Of a stretch of 64,000 nucleotides of DNA, positions 1 through 9,694 are shown one piece after another. The notes below the pieces were generated by a model. The model ran no database searches and was not told where the DNA came from. It saw only the letters and a list, made by a program, of their open reading frames with translations. Numbering within the stretch: the stretch's first letter is position 1; every line of letters starts with the position of its first letter. The stretch lies in assembly GCA_934167495.1 (NCBI GenBank), contig CAKPKP010000006.1, positions 27,487 through 91,486 of the forward strand. Direction: 5' to 3'. Made by a program: the position numbers and the translations under genes. This DNA is from an uncultured Clostridia bacterium (GTDB lineage: Bacteria; Bacillota; Clostridia; TANB77; CAG-508).

Positions 1-2
1 TT

Positions 3-698
3 ATAATTGAGAATTGGAAAAAGCTGCTTATGATTTTATCTGTAATTGCTTTAATAGCAGGGATAGTATGTTTATTTATTCCTAGAACAGAAGTTATTAC
101 AGTAAACGATTTCAAATGGGAAAGAAACATAGACATTGAGGAATTAAGAACTGTTAATGAAAGTGACTGGTATTTGCCGTCAAATGCAAGGCTTAAATAT
201 ACTCGGGCAGAAATTTCTCGTTATGAAAATGTAGTAGATCATTATGAAAGAGAATCAAGGCAAGTAGCAAAGCAAAGAATTTCTGGATATGAGGAATACG
301 TATCAGGTCATAGAGACTTGGGAAATGGATACTTCGAAGAAATTAAGAGCAAAAGACCAATTTATGAGACATATTACGAAACAGAATATTATGACAAGCC
401 TGTTTACAGGCAAGAACCAGTTTATCAAATTAAGTACTATTATGAAATTGATAAATGGTTTTTTAAGCGTAATATAAAAACTCAAGGCATGAATAAAGAT
501 CCTTATTGGGGGGAATTCGTATTAAATGGTAATGAAAGAGTTTCAACCAAAAAAGAATCGTATTACATTATTGCAACAGATAAGAAAGGAAAAATAAAAG
601 AAATTTTAGTCAAATACGAAACATGGAACGACCTTAAAACTGGTCAGTCTGTTAAAATGAAGAAGTCCATATTTGGATATGGTGAAGTAGTAGAATAA
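3..698 (+). CDS. zinc-ribbon-type membrane protein, 5' end outside window
   Basis: The reading frame is open from the window edge, so the gene starts upstream; the first internal ATG is at 30. A hydrophobic segment (ILSVIALIAGIVCLFI) is followed by a Tyr/Glu-rich extracytoplasmic region with the motifs KWERNIDIEE, ARLKYTRAEI, QRISGYEEYVSG and YYYEIDKW. From memory these match a Firmicutes family whose missing N terminus carries a zinc ribbon; its function is unknown. The gene uses AGG, CGT and an in-frame CGG (204-206, Arg) more than its neighbours and is less AT-rich, which suggests acquisition. A hairpin terminator follows at 723. I am confident of the coding region, moderately of the family, and not of the role. 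Confidence 0.75.
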   Translation: MIENWKKLLMILSVIALIAGIVCLFIPRTEVITVNDFKWERNIDIEELRTVNESDWYLPSNARLKYTRAEISRYENVVDHYERESRQVAKQRISGYEEYVSGHRDLGNGYFEEIKSKRPIYETYYETEYYDKPVYRQEPVYQIKYYYEIDKWFFKRNIKTQGMNKDPYWGEFVLNGNERVSTKKESYYIIATDKKGKIKEILVKYETWNDLKTGQSVKMKKSIFGYGEVVE

Positions 699-722
699 CG
701 AATATGTTATGAAACTACAAGA

Positions 723-752
723 AACTCCAGATTAAGTAAATCTGGAGTTTTG
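723..752 (+). terminator. rho-independent terminator
   Basis: AACTCCAGA (723-731) and TCTGGAGTT (741-749) form a 9-bp stem with a 9-nt loop, followed by T-rich sequence. It lies just after the first gene. Confidence 0.8.
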
Positions 753-956
753 TTATATTATAAGAATATAATATATATTTTTTTAGAGAAGGTTCAAAAT
801 ATGAAAACAAAATAATAACTTTTATAAGTAAAAAATCGGATTTAAAAAGAATAAATATCAAAGAAAAAATGTATAATTATCATAAAATATTTGAAAAAAT
901 TACGAAAATGTAGTATAGTAATTAAGAAATAACTAAAGAAGAGGAGAGTTTTTATT

Positions 957-2624
957 ATGATTAATAAAAAAGTAATTCAAAATAAAGGTATAACACTAAT
1001 TGCTTTGGTAATAACAATTGTTGTTTTATTAATTTTAGCAGGTATAACAATAAGTAACATAGTTGGAAAAAATGGAATATTAAATAAAGCTAATAGTGCT
1101 GTAACAGAAACTGAAAAAGGAGAAATAAAAGAACAATTATCTTTATCTTTAACAAAATTAGATATTTTAGCAAGCAAGAATAATAAAGGTATAAAAGAAT
1201 ATTGCGAAAATAAAGAAGCTTTTATAGAAAACAGTACATGGAATAACAATATATATAATATTAGTGAGTATTCGCTAATAGATGATACAATTTCTCTTAA
1301 AATTAATAAAACTTCTGGAAGTAAAAAAACATATTCATATAAAATAGATATAAATAGTCAAGTAATTGAAGAAATAGAAACAGATAATGAAGAGCCAGTT
1401 CCAAATCCTACACAAAAACCAACTCCAACTCAAGAGCCAACACCAACACCAGAACCAGAACCAGCAACAAGCTCAGAATATTTTAGTTGGGAAGTATCAG
1501 ATAATGTTGCAACGTTAACAGGGTTAACAGAAGCAGGAATTACAGCATATAACAATAAAGAACAAAACATAATTAATCTAGTAATTCCATCTGAATATAA
1601 TGGAGTACAAGATATAAAAATAGGAGCACATGTTTTTGAAAATAAAGAATTTATAGAGAAGGTAGTATTAGGTGATAATGTAATAGCAGTTGGATATGGA
1701 GCGTTTTATAATTGTACAGGAATAAAAGAATTACAAATTCCAATATCTATAGATTCAGAAAAAAATGATGGAATTGCAGCAAATGTACCATTTGAGAAAT
1801 GTGCAAATATAGAAAAAATAAGTTTTACAAAAGGTAAAACTGGTAAAGGTTTTGATTATAGTTATAGTGATAATACTTACAATTGGACACCATGGTATAA
1901 ATCTAGAGATAATTTAAAAGAAATTGAATTTGAAGAAGGCGTAGAATATATTGGTGCATATATGTTTTATGGATTTGAAAATATTTCAATGCCAAAATTT
2001 CCTACAACTTTAACTGAAGTAGGTGAAAAGGCTTTTTATAATTGCAAAAAAATTGAAGGAGAATTAACTTTAGCTAAACAATTGACTAGTATAGGAGAAA
2101 GTGCTTTTGAAAGTTGCACAGGAATTTCTGGTACATTAGAGTTAGCTAATGCAGAAGTAGATATAGGAAAATATTCTTTTTATGGATGTACAGGTATAAA
2201 TAAAGTAATAATAAAAGATGAGACAACAGGAATAAAATATGGAGCATTTAATGGATGTACAGGAATAAAAGAGTTACAAATTCCAATATCTATAGATTCA
2301 GAAGACAATAATGGAAGTCAAACTAGTGTACCTTTCTTAAAATGTACAAACATAGAAAAAGTAACTTTTACAAAAGGAACAACTGGAGAAGGATTTAATT
2401 ACACTACTTCAACTTATAATTGGACTCCATGGTATTTATCAAGAGAAAATGCTTTATCAATATATATAAGTAAGGAAATAAAATCAATAGGAACATATAC
2501 ATTTAAAAATTTAAGTAATGCTAAATTCTATTACGAAGGTAGTCAAGAGGAATGGAATAATGTAACAAAAGGAAGCAATAATGATTCTTTAGTTCAAATA
2601 GAAGAGTATAATGTTGCTTTATAA
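957..2624 (+). CDS. prepilin-like N terminus with BspA-type leucine-rich repeats
   Basis: This is a 555-aa secreted protein. Residues about 10-35 carry a type IV prepilin-like leader and hydrophobic helix (GITLIALVITIVVLLILAG), with a Gly before the expected cleavage point. A Pro/Thr/Glu-rich linker follows (about 145-165). The C-terminal part has BspA-like LRR_5 repeats of the type AFYNCTGIKELQIP, ending in YYEGSQEEW, a common end of this repeat family. The start follows AGAGGAGAG. Such proteins are usually surface-exposed and bind host or polymer ligands; that role is inferred. No pilus-assembly genes are in the window. A second protein with the same leader lies at 36911. Confidence 0.8.
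   Translation: MINKKVIQNKGITLIALVITIVVLLILAGITISNIVGKNGILNKANSAVTETEKGEIKEQLSLSLTKLDILASKNNKGIKEYCENKEAFIENSTWNNNIYNISEYSLIDDTISLKINKTSGSKKTYSYKIDINSQVIEEIETDNEEPVPNPTQKPTPTQEPTPTPEPEPATSSEYFSWEVSDNVATLTGLTEAGITAYNNKEQNIINLVIPSEYNGVQDIKIGAHVFENKEFIEKVVLGDNVIAVGYGAFYNCTGIKELQIPISIDSEKNDGIAANVPFEKCANIEKISFTKGKTGKGFDYSYSDNTYNWTPWYKSRDNLKEIEFEEGVEYIGAYMFYGFENISMPKFPTTLTEVGEKAFYNCKKIEGELTLAKQLTSIGESAFESCTGISGTLELANAEVDIGKYSFYGCTGINKVIIKDETTGIKYGAFNGCTGIKELQIPISIDSEDNNGSQTSVPFLKCTNIEKVTFTKGTTGEGFNYTTSTYNWTPWYLSRENALSIYISKEIKSIGTYTFKNLSNAKFYYEGSQEEWNNVTKGSNNDSLVQIEEYNVAL
1713..2303 (+). repeat. internal 47-nt LRR coding repeat
   Basis: A 47-nt stretch at 1713-1759 recurs at 2257-2303 with one silent A/G difference. 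Both encode CTGIKELQIPISIDSE. Such near-identity in a repeat protein suggests recent intragenic duplication or gene conversion. Confidence 0.85.
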
Positions 2625-2643
2625 CAAAGAGAAAGGAAGAAAT

Positions 2644-3369
2644 ATGTTTGGTTTTAATATAGACAAAAAAACTTTATATGTAATACTAGGAATTTTAATT
2701 TTAATATCACTTGCAAGATTTACATCAGATTCATTAATAGCTTTATTATTAACTCTACCAGGAGTAATAATTGCTATAACATTTCATGAATTTGCACATG
2801 CATTTGCAGCTGATCGTTTAGGGGATACAACTCCAAGAAGTCAAGGAAGACTTAATTTAAATCCATTAAGTCATATAGATCCTGTTGGATTTGTATTATT
2901 AATATTTGCACATTTTGGATGGGGAAAGCCAGTTCAAATTAATCCAAATAATTTTACTAGAAATGTAAGTTTAGAAACAGGGGAAGCTATTGTGGCAATT
3001 GCTGGACCTGCAATGAACTTAATACTTTCAATTTTATTTACAATAATTTATTATATAATAATAACATTTTTTCCAACATTTATAATTACAAATGTTGGAA
3101 GTATAGTGATGATAGTATTAATGTCTACAATAACTGTAAATATAGGGCTTTGTATATTTAATTTAATACCATTACCACCTTTAGATGGATCAAAAATATT
3201 TATAAAATTTATACCATATAAAATGAAATATTGGTTACAAGAAAATGAACAAATGTTATACATGATTTTCTTGTTTTTATGGATAACTGGTTTAGCAGGA
3301 GAAATAGTATCACCTGTTATTTCAGTTGTATCAACAGGTATTTTTAAATTAGTAGGATTGTTTTTTTAA
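2644..3369 (+). CDS. site-2 protease family (M50) integral membrane protein
   Basis: This is a polytopic membrane metalloprotease of the S2P/M50 family. The zinc motif HEFAH is at residues 48-52 inside a membrane segment, and the second motif (LPPLDGSKI) carries the Asp ligand. About five hydrophobic segments are visible, and the length (241 aa) fits the short form without a PDZ domain. I chose ATG 2644 because GAAAGGAAG precedes it; an in-frame ATG at 2611 overlaps the previous gene and lacks a ribosome site. Family members cut membrane-bound substrates, often anti-sigma factors; the substrate here is unknown. Confidence 0.85.
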   Translation: MFGFNIDKKTLYVILGILILISLARFTSDSLIALLLTLPGVIIAITFHEFAHAFAADRLGDTTPRSQGRLNLNPLSHIDPVGFVLLIFAHFGWGKPVQINPNNFTRNVSLETGEAIVAIAGPAMNLILSILFTIIYYIIITFFPTFIITNVGSIVMIVLMSTITVNIGLCIFNLIPLPPLDGSKIFIKFIPYKMKYWLQENEQMLYMIFLFLWITGLAGEIVSPVISVVSTGIFKLVGLFF

Positions 3370-3423
3370 TCTAATGGCGGAGATAATCCGCTTATTTTGA
3401 AATAATAAAAAAAGGAGGTTCAT

Positions 3424-4419
3424 ATGAAAGATATACTAGTACTTGGAATAGAATCAAGTTGTGATGAGACTTCAGTTGCTGTTGTAAAAAATGGTAGAGA
3501 AGTTCTTTCTAATGTTATCAACTCACAAATAAAAATACATGAAGAATATGGAGGAGTAGTACCAGAGATTGCTTCAAGATGCCATACAGAAGTTATAAAT
3601 CAAGTAATGAAACAGTCTTTAAAAGAAGCTAATGTAACTTTAGATGATATTGATGTTATAGCAACTACATATGGACCAGGGCTTGTTGGTGCATTACTTG
3701 TAGGAGTTTCATATGCCAAAGGATTAAGTTTTGCAAGTAATAAACCTTTAGTAGGTGTTAATCATATAGAAGGTCATATTGCTGGAAATTATATTACTCA
3801 TAAAGAATTAGAGCCTAAGTTTTTAGCATTAATAATTTCTGGCGGACATACACATTTAGTATTAGTTAATGATTATAATAACTATGAAATATTAGGAAAA
3901 ACTAGAGATGATGCTATAGGAGAAGCTTTTGATAAGGTAGCAAGAGTTGTTGGACTTGGATATCCAGGAGGACCAAAAGTAGACAAGCTTGCAAAAGAAG
4001 GCAAAGCAAATATAGAACTTCCAATTACTCATTTTGATAATTTAGATTTTAGTTTTAGTGGAATAAAGACAGCAATTATAAATTTACATCATAAAAATCC
4101 TGATATAAATAAAGCTGATTTATGTGCAAGTTTTGAAAATGCTGCAACACAAATGCTTTTAAATAATGTAAAAAAAGCAATAAAAGAATACAATATAGAT
4201 AAAATTGCTTTAGCAGGAGGCGTATCTGCTAATTCTTATATAAGAACGGAATTCGATAAATTTGCCAAAAGAGAAAATATAAAATTATATTATCCAGAAC
4301 CAATATTATGCACAGATAATGCAGCGATGATAGCATCAGTAGGATATTATAATTATATTGCAGGAAAAAGAGCAGATTTAACATTAAATGCAAAACCAAA
4401 TTTAAAAATAGGAGAATAA
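3424..4419 (+). CDS. tsaD: tRNA N6-adenosine threonylcarbamoyltransferase TsaD
   Basis: TsaD transfers threonylcarbamoyl to A37 of ANN-decoding tRNAs, working with TsaB, TsaC and TsaE in the cytoplasm. The N-terminal GIESSCDETSVAVV motif, the metal-binding HxxxH (NHIEGHI), SGGHTHL and the C-terminal ALAGGVSANSYIR block are present. The length (331 aa) is normal. AAAGGAGGT precedes the ATG. The metallophosphoesterase gene follows after 3 nt, suggesting co-transcription. Confidence 0.97.
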   Translation: MKDILVLGIESSCDETSVAVVKNGREVLSNVINSQIKIHEEYGGVVPEIASRCHTEVINQVMKQSLKEANVTLDDIDVIATTYGPGLVGALLVGVSYAKGLSFASNKPLVGVNHIEGHIAGNYITHKELEPKFLALIISGGHTHLVLVNDYNNYEILGKTRDDAIGEAFDKVARVVGLGYPGGPKVDKLAKEGKANIELPITHFDNLDFSFSGIKTAIINLHHKNPDINKADLCASFENAATQMLLNNVKKAIKEYNIDKIALAGGVSANSYIRTEFDKFAKRENIKLYYPEPILCTDNAAMIASVGYYNYIAGKRADLTLNAKPNLKIGE

Positions 4420-4422
4420 TAT

Positions 4423-5130
4423 ATGGCAATATATGCAATAGGCGATTTACATTTATCTTTTGGAACAAATAAACCAATGGATATATTTGGTTACAATTGG
4501 GACAAACATGACCAAAAGATAAAAAAAAGTTGGATGGAAAAAGTAAAAGATAATGATACAGTTTTACTTCTTGGGGATTTTTCATGGGCGATGTATTTAG
4601 AAGAAACATTTGAAGATTTTAAATATTTATGCTCAATGCCAGGAAAAAAGATAATGCTAAAAGGAAATCATGATTACTGGTGGTCAACACTTGCTAAAAT
4701 GCATAGTTATTTAAAAAATAATGAATTTGAAAATATAGATTTTATACAAAATAATAGTTTTTTAGTAGAAAATAAAATTGTATGTGGTACAAGAGGTTGG
4801 GTAAATGTAAATAATAAAGAGAATTATCCAATATTAAGAAGAGAAAATTTAAGATTAGAGATGTCAATACAAGATGGAATAAAAAAATATGGTGATGATA
4901 AAGAAATAATAATATGTATGCATTATCCACCTTTTAATAAAGAAAAATATATTCCTGATGAAATTAACTTTGTAAAAACAATGCAAAAATATAATGTAAA
5001 ATATTGTTTATATGGACATTTACATGGAGAAGCACATAGAGATGCTATAGAAGGAAATATAGATGGAATAGAATATAAATTGTTAAGTTCAGATTATAAA
5101 AATTTTGAGTTAACACAAATCTATGAATAA
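4423..5130 (+). CDS. calcineurin-like metallophosphoesterase
   Basis: This is a 235-aa soluble phosphoesterase. All metal-binding blocks are visible: GDLHLSF near the N terminus, LLGDFSWA, KGNHDYWW, MHYPPF and GHLHGEAH near the C terminus. No signal peptide is seen, so it should act in the cytoplasm. The substrate cannot be read from sequence; related proteins are annotated only as phosphohydrolases. It is probably translated with tsaD, 3 nt upstream. Confidence 0.9.
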   Translation: MAIYAIGDLHLSFGTNKPMDIFGYNWDKHDQKIKKSWMEKVKDNDTVLLLGDFSWAMYLEETFEDFKYLCSMPGKKIMLKGNHDYWWSTLAKMHSYLKNNEFENIDFIQNNSFLVENKIVCGTRGWVNVNNKENYPILRRENLRLEMSIQDGIKKYGDDKEIIICMHYPPFNKEKYIPDEINFVKTMQKYNVKYCLYGHLHGEAHRDAIEGNIDGIEYKLLSSDYKNFELTQIYE

Positions 5131-5162
5131 TATAAACTATTTTATGATATTTGGAGGAAAGA

Positions 5163-6975
5163 ATGAAAGATCAAGAACTTATTAGAAATTTTAGTATAAT
5201 AGCACATATAGATCATGGAAAATCAACTTTAGCAGATAGAATAATAGAGATGACAGGTGTTTTAACATCAAGAGAAATGGAAAGTCAGGTTTTGGACAAT
5301 ATGGACATAGAAAGAGAAAGAGGAATAACTATAAAATCTCAAGCTGTAAGAATGAATTATAAAGCTAAAGATGGAAAAACATATGTATTTAATTTAATAG
5401 ATACACCAGGACATGTTGATTTTAATTATGAAGTATCAAGAAGTTTAGCAGCATGTGAAGGTGCAATTCTTATAGTTGATAGTAGTCAAGGAGTAGAAGC
5501 TCAAACTTTAGCAAATGTGTACTTAGCATTAGATAATAATTTAGAGGTTGTTCCTGTAATAAATAAAATAGATTTACCAAATGCAAGACCTGATGAAGTA
5601 AAACAAGAAATAGAAGATATTATAGGAATTCCAGCAATGGATGCTCCATGTATATCTGCAAAATCTGGTCTTAATGTAGATCAAGTACTAGAGAAAATAG
5701 TGACAGATATACCAGCACCTAAAGGAGATGTAAATGGAAAACTAAAATGTTTAATATTTGATTCTTTTTATGATAATTACAAAGGTGCAATAAGTTATGT
5801 AAGAATAAAAGAAGGAACTGTAAAAGCAGGGGATGAAATATTATTCATGGCAACAGGAAAAAGCTTTGTTGTAACAGAAGTTGGATATTTTGGAGCAGGA
5901 GAATATATTCCAAGTAAAGAACTTTTTGCAGGTGAGGTTCGGTTATATTGCTGCAAGTGTTAAGAATGTATCAGATTTACATGTCGGAGATACAATAACT
6001 CATAAATCAAATCCAGCAGATGAAGCTCTTCCAGGATATAAAAAAGCAAATTCTATGGTATATTGTGGAATGTATCCAGTAGATGGAAGTGAATATGAAA
6101 ATTTAAAAGTTGCATTAGAAAAATTAAAACTTAATGACGCAGCTTTAGAATATGAACCAGAAACATCAGTAGCTTTAGGATTTGGATTTAGATGTGGATT
6201 TTTAGGTTTATTACATTTAGAAATTGTTATAGAAAGATTAGAAAGAGAATTTGATATAGGACTTATTACTACTGCACCATCTGTTATATATAAAGTGCAT
6301 AAAACTGATGGAACTGTTTTAGAATTATATAACCCTACAGATTTGCCAACAACTCAAGAAATAAGTTATATAGAAGAACCTATTATGAAAGCACAAATAA
6401 TGCTTCCAAAAGAATTTGTTGGAAATGTAATGGAAATATGCCAAAATCGTAGAGGCGTATATTTAGATATGAAATACCTAGACGAAAATAGAGTTGTATT
6501 AGAATATGATTTACCATTAAATGAAATTATATATGACTTTTTCGATACGTTGAAATCTAAAACAAAAGGTTATGCTTCTGTTGACTATGAGTTCAAAGAA
6601 TATAGAAGATCAGAATTAGTGAAATTAGATATATATATAAACAATGAAGCGGCAGATGCACTATCATTTATAGTATATAAAGATTCTGCTTATACAAGAG
6701 GAAGAAAAATGGTTGAAAAATTAAAAACAGTAATACCAAGACAATTATTTGAAATTCCAATTCAAGCAGTAATAGGAGGAAAAATAATAGCTAGAGAAAC
6801 AATTTCAGCAATGAGGAAAGATGTTTTAGCAAAATGCTATGGTGGAGATATAACAAGAAAGAAGAAATTACTAGAAAAGCAAAAAAGAGGAAAGAAAAAA
6901 ATGAGAGAAATTGGTAGTGTTGAAGTACCACAAGAAGCATTTTTATCAATATTAAAATTAAATGATGAAGAATAG
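5163..6975 (+). CDS. lepA: elongation factor 4 (LepA), split by a +1 shift at CGG
   Basis: LepA is a ribosome-associated GTPase that acts on stalled or mispositioned ribosomes. The N-terminal part has IAHIDHGKSTLADR, DTPGHVDF and NKIDLP. The C-terminal part has the LepA-specific domain ending in KKKLLEKQKRGKKKMR. The first frame runs 5163-5939 and stops at 5960-5962; the second resumes at 5941. Skipping C5940 restores GEVGYIAASV, the conserved domain II sequence, and gives about 603 aa, the normal length. Nothing else in the gene looks decayed. I chose ATG 5163, preceded by TTGGAGGAAAGA, over TTG 5151. Confidence 0.93.
5940..5943 (+). other. CGG-T frameshift site in lepA
   Basis: In the lepA frame the codons read GAG GTT CGG. 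Dropping C5940 gives GAG GTT GGT TAT, the conserved Glu-Val-Gly-Tyr. An SD-like GGTGAGG lies directly upstream, but the other three sites do not share a common upstream element. Confidence 0.85.
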
Positions 6976-6987
6976 TAGGGGGAAAGT

Positions 6988-7899
6988 ATGAGAGATAAAA
7001 GAGATTATTTTAATAAAAATAGAGAAGAAAAAAATTTCGGAAGAAATAGTAGAAATGAAAGAAAATTAAAAAATGACAATAAAGTAAATAGAAATGAATT
7101 TAGAAAAAATAATAAAGAGATAGAAAAAAAGAAATATCCAAGTGAAGAATTAGAAAATTCTAAAGAATATGAAGATATTGTAGAAGGAAGAAATGCTGTT
7201 TTGGAATTATTAAATTCTGAAAGAGATATAAATAAAATATTCATTCAAAAAGGAGAAAGACATGGTTCTATAAATAAAATAATAGCAATAGCAAAAGAAA
7301 ATAGAATAGTAACTGTGGAAGTTGAAAAAACTAAGTTAGATATGATGTCATCTACAAATAATCATCAAGGAGTAATTGCTGTAGTTCCTCCATTTAATTA
7401 TGTAGAAGTAGAAGATATATTAGACTATGCAAAACAAAAGAAAGAAAGTCCATTTATTTTAATATTAGATGGAATAGAAGATCCTCATAATTTAGGTTCA
7501 ATAATAAGAACTGCCGAAACAGCAGGCGTACATGGAATAATAATTCCAAAAAGAAGAACTGCACAAGTAAATAGTACAGTTAGCAAAGTTTCAGCAGGAG
7601 CTGTTGAACATATGAAAATAGCTAGAGTAAGCAATATAAATGATACAATAAGAAAATTAAAGGAAGAAGGATTATGGATAATAGGAACAGATATGGAAGG
7701 AAAAACAAAATACTATAATCAAGATTTTACTGGACCTATTGCTATAATAATTGGAAGTGAAGGCTTTGGTATGAGTAGATTAGTTAAAGAAAATGCAGAT
7801 ATCTTAGTAAATATACCAATGAAAGGAAAAATAACATCTCTAAATGCCTCTGTATCAGCAGGAATAGTAATATATGAAGCATTAAAACAAAGAAATTAA
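6988..7899 (+). CDS. rlmB: 23S rRNA 2'-O-methyltransferase RlmB family (SpoU/TrmH)
   Basis: This SPOUT-class methyltransferase probably modifies a 23S rRNA guanosine ribose. Residues about 1-55 form a Lys/Arg/Asn-rich, low-complexity extension. The substrate-binding domain follows (VEGRNAVLELL). The knot domain carries LDGIEDPHNLGSIIRTAE, IIGSEGFGMSR and SLNASVSAGIV. It lies 12 nt after lepA and probably shares its transcript. The substrate site is inferred from the family; other TrmH-type targets are possible. Confidence 0.88.
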   Translation: MRDKRDYFNKNREEKNFGRNSRNERKLKNDNKVNRNEFRKNNKEIEKKKYPSEELENSKEYEDIVEGRNAVLELLNSERDINKIFIQKGERHGSINKIIAIAKENRIVTVEVEKTKLDMMSSTNNHQGVIAVVPPFNYVEVEDILDYAKQKKESPFILILDGIEDPHNLGSIIRTAETAGVHGIIIPKRRTAQVNSTVSKVSAGAVEHMKIARVSNINDTIRKLKEEGLWIIGTDMEGKTKYYNQDFTGPIAIIIGSEGFGMSRLVKENADILVNIPMKGKITSLNASVSAGIVIYEALKQRN

Positions 7900-8006
7900 A
7901 ATGTTTCAATAATTTATAATTATGATTACAAAAGTATTACAACCATTGAAATAGGATTATATAAAGTATATACTAAAATTATATTTATATAAGTGGAGGA
8001 TTAGTT

Positions 8007-8168
8007 ATGGAAGAAAAATTTGGAACTGTAATGATAGATGGTAAATTAATAAATATTGACAACCTTTCTTTAGAAGAATTGGAAAAATTAAAACAACAAG
8101 TAGATGAGAAAGAAAAAAACATAAGAAAAAAATTAAATAAAGTGCTAGACACAGATAACGAAAGATAG
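8007..8168 (+). CDS. small acidic/charged protein, 53 aa
   Basis: This short gene begins with MEEKFGTVMIDGKLI and ends with VLDTDNER. GTGGAGGA precedes the ATG. It contains the segment NLSLEELEKLKQQVDEKE, a likely amphipathic helix. It lies 17 nt before the coiled-coil gene and is probably co-transcribed with it. I do not recognise the family. The good ribosome site and the neighbour spacing support real translation. Confidence 0.65.
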   Translation: MEEKFGTVMIDGKLINIDNLSLEELEKLKQQVDEKEKNIRKKLNKVLDTDNER

Positions 8169-8185
8169 AAGGAAGGAAATGAGGT

Positions 8186-9532
8186 ATGGAACCAAATGAT
8201 AAAAACAAAACTGGAAAAGAAGTACTAGAGTTATTAAAAGAATTAGCTGAAGTTCAATCAACAAAAGCACTTTTATCAGCTAAAATATTTGTTGAAAAAG
8301 GAAAACAAAAAGTTGATGAAAAAGTTGGAAATTTAAAACAATCTATATTAGATCAAGCAAAACTATATGGTCAAAAAGCTGATAAAGTAATAAAAGAGTA
8401 TGAGTTAAATTCAGTTGAAAGAAATACTATATTAGGTGAATACAAAAGTGTATTAGACGAGATAAATAAAAAATACGAAGAACCTTTGAAAATAGCCATA
8501 GCTGAAAAAAATGAATTTGAAGAATGGGAAGCAGATGATATGGCAGAACAATCATTTTTTCAAGATAGAAAAAATGATATAAAAGAAAGCGAAGGTTATA
8601 AAGAGTATTCTAAAAAGAGAGAAATACTAGTAAAAGAAATAAAAAGTGATTTAGACAAAGGAAATTTTGAAGAAGCTAAGCTTAAAACTGATGCATTAAA
8701 AGAATTTGATGTTAATCCAAATGAAAATCCAGCAGTTTACTATGAAGCAAAAATAAAGCCTATAAAAGAAGAAAGAAAAGAATTAAAAGAAGTTATAGAA
8801 TTGTGTAATAGTGAGATAGAAAAAATTACAGCAGAAAGAGATGCTGAAATAGAAAAGGTTGTAGCGGAAAGAGATAGCAAATTATTAGCTTTAAATGATA
8901 AACAAACACCATTTAGAAGATTAGCTTTTGGAATTTTAAATAGAATAAATGGAGCAAAAAGATTTAAAGATAATGTTATAGATAAAGTTAATGATAATAT
9001 AGCAATTATAAGAGATGAAGTTCTACCAAAAGTTGAAAAGAAAGTAGCTGAAAAATCAGAACAATTTGCTAATAAAATTATCGAAAAGAAAAATGAAATG
9101 CTAGAAGAAATGAAAGAAACAGGAGAAACTGTAAAAGAATTTTCAGAAAAAGTAAAAGGTTCTATTACAAAAACAGGAAAACAAATAGGTGAAAACTTTA
9201 ATAAAGCAAAAGACGGAGCTAGTAAAAAAATAAATGAAGGAATAGAATATGCTAAAGAAGGTGTATCTTATATTAAAGATTCTGTAGAATCTAATGTAAA
9301 AAAAGCAGGTGAAAGTGTTAAAGATACAGCTAATAATATAAGAACATCAGTTAAGGAAAATGTTATAGATAAAGGAAAACAAAGCTTTAATGATATTGTA
9401 ATGAGAGGTAGAAATGCTAAAATAAATGTATTACAAAAACTAAATGATTCAATTCAAAATTCTATAGATAAAAGTATAGAAAAAAATAATCAAATGAAAG
9501 CAAAAGGATTAGTTACAAATGAAGGAAGATAA
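8186..9532 (+). CDS. coiled-coil, apolipoprotein-like helical protein of unknown function
   Basis: This is a 448-aa, highly charged (Lys/Glu), almost wholly helical protein without signal peptide or membrane segment. It has long heptad-rich stretches. The C-terminal third carries loosely repeated 11-mer-type helices (VKGSITKTGKQIGENF, VSYIKDSVESNVKKAGE) like LEA or apolipoprotein-type amphipathic repeats. I do not recognise a family. It could be membrane-surface binding or stress-related, but this is only composition-based inference. It follows the 53-aa gene and precedes a terminator. Confidence 0.7.
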   Translation: MEPNDKNKTGKEVLELLKELAEVQSTKALLSAKIFVEKGKQKVDEKVGNLKQSILDQAKLYGQKADKVIKEYELNSVERNTILGEYKSVLDEINKKYEEPLKIAIAEKNEFEEWEADDMAEQSFFQDRKNDIKESEGYKEYSKKREILVKEIKSDLDKGNFEEAKLKTDALKEFDVNPNENPAVYYEAKIKPIKEERKELKEVIELCNSEIEKITAERDAEIEKVVAERDSKLLALNDKQTPFRRLAFGILNRINGAKRFKDNVIDKVNDNIAIIRDEVLPKVEKKVAEKSEQFANKIIEKKNEMLEEMKETGETVKEFSEKVKGSITKTGKQIGENFNKAKDGASKKINEGIEYAKEGVSYIKDSVESNVKKAGESVKDTANNIRTSVKENVIDKGKQSFNDIVMRGRNAKINVLQKLNDSIQNSIDKSIEKNNQMKAKGLVTNEGR

Positions 9533-9606
9533 AATTTATATGTAAAAACTATTGCAATATGTTTTACAAAGTGTTAAAATAAATGTATTGAATTTGTGAG
9601 AGAAAA

Positions 9607-9650
9607 CAGATTAAAAAAAAACTCTTTTTTAGTCTGTTTTTTTTCTTTTT
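9607..9650 (+). terminator. rho-independent terminator before pyrG
   Basis: ACAGATTAAAAAA pairs with TTTTTTAGTCTGT, followed by a run of eight T. It ends the unit holding the coiled-coil gene. Confidence 0.75.
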
Positions 9651-9694
9651 TGAAAAATATAGTAAAATGAAATTATAATAATGGAGGTAGTAAA

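Noticed and set aside
5881..5962. Two overlapping genes for LepA rather than one
   Set aside because: The second frame has no ribosome site, its first ATG lies inside conserved domain II, and the two parts together give exactly one normal-length LepA.
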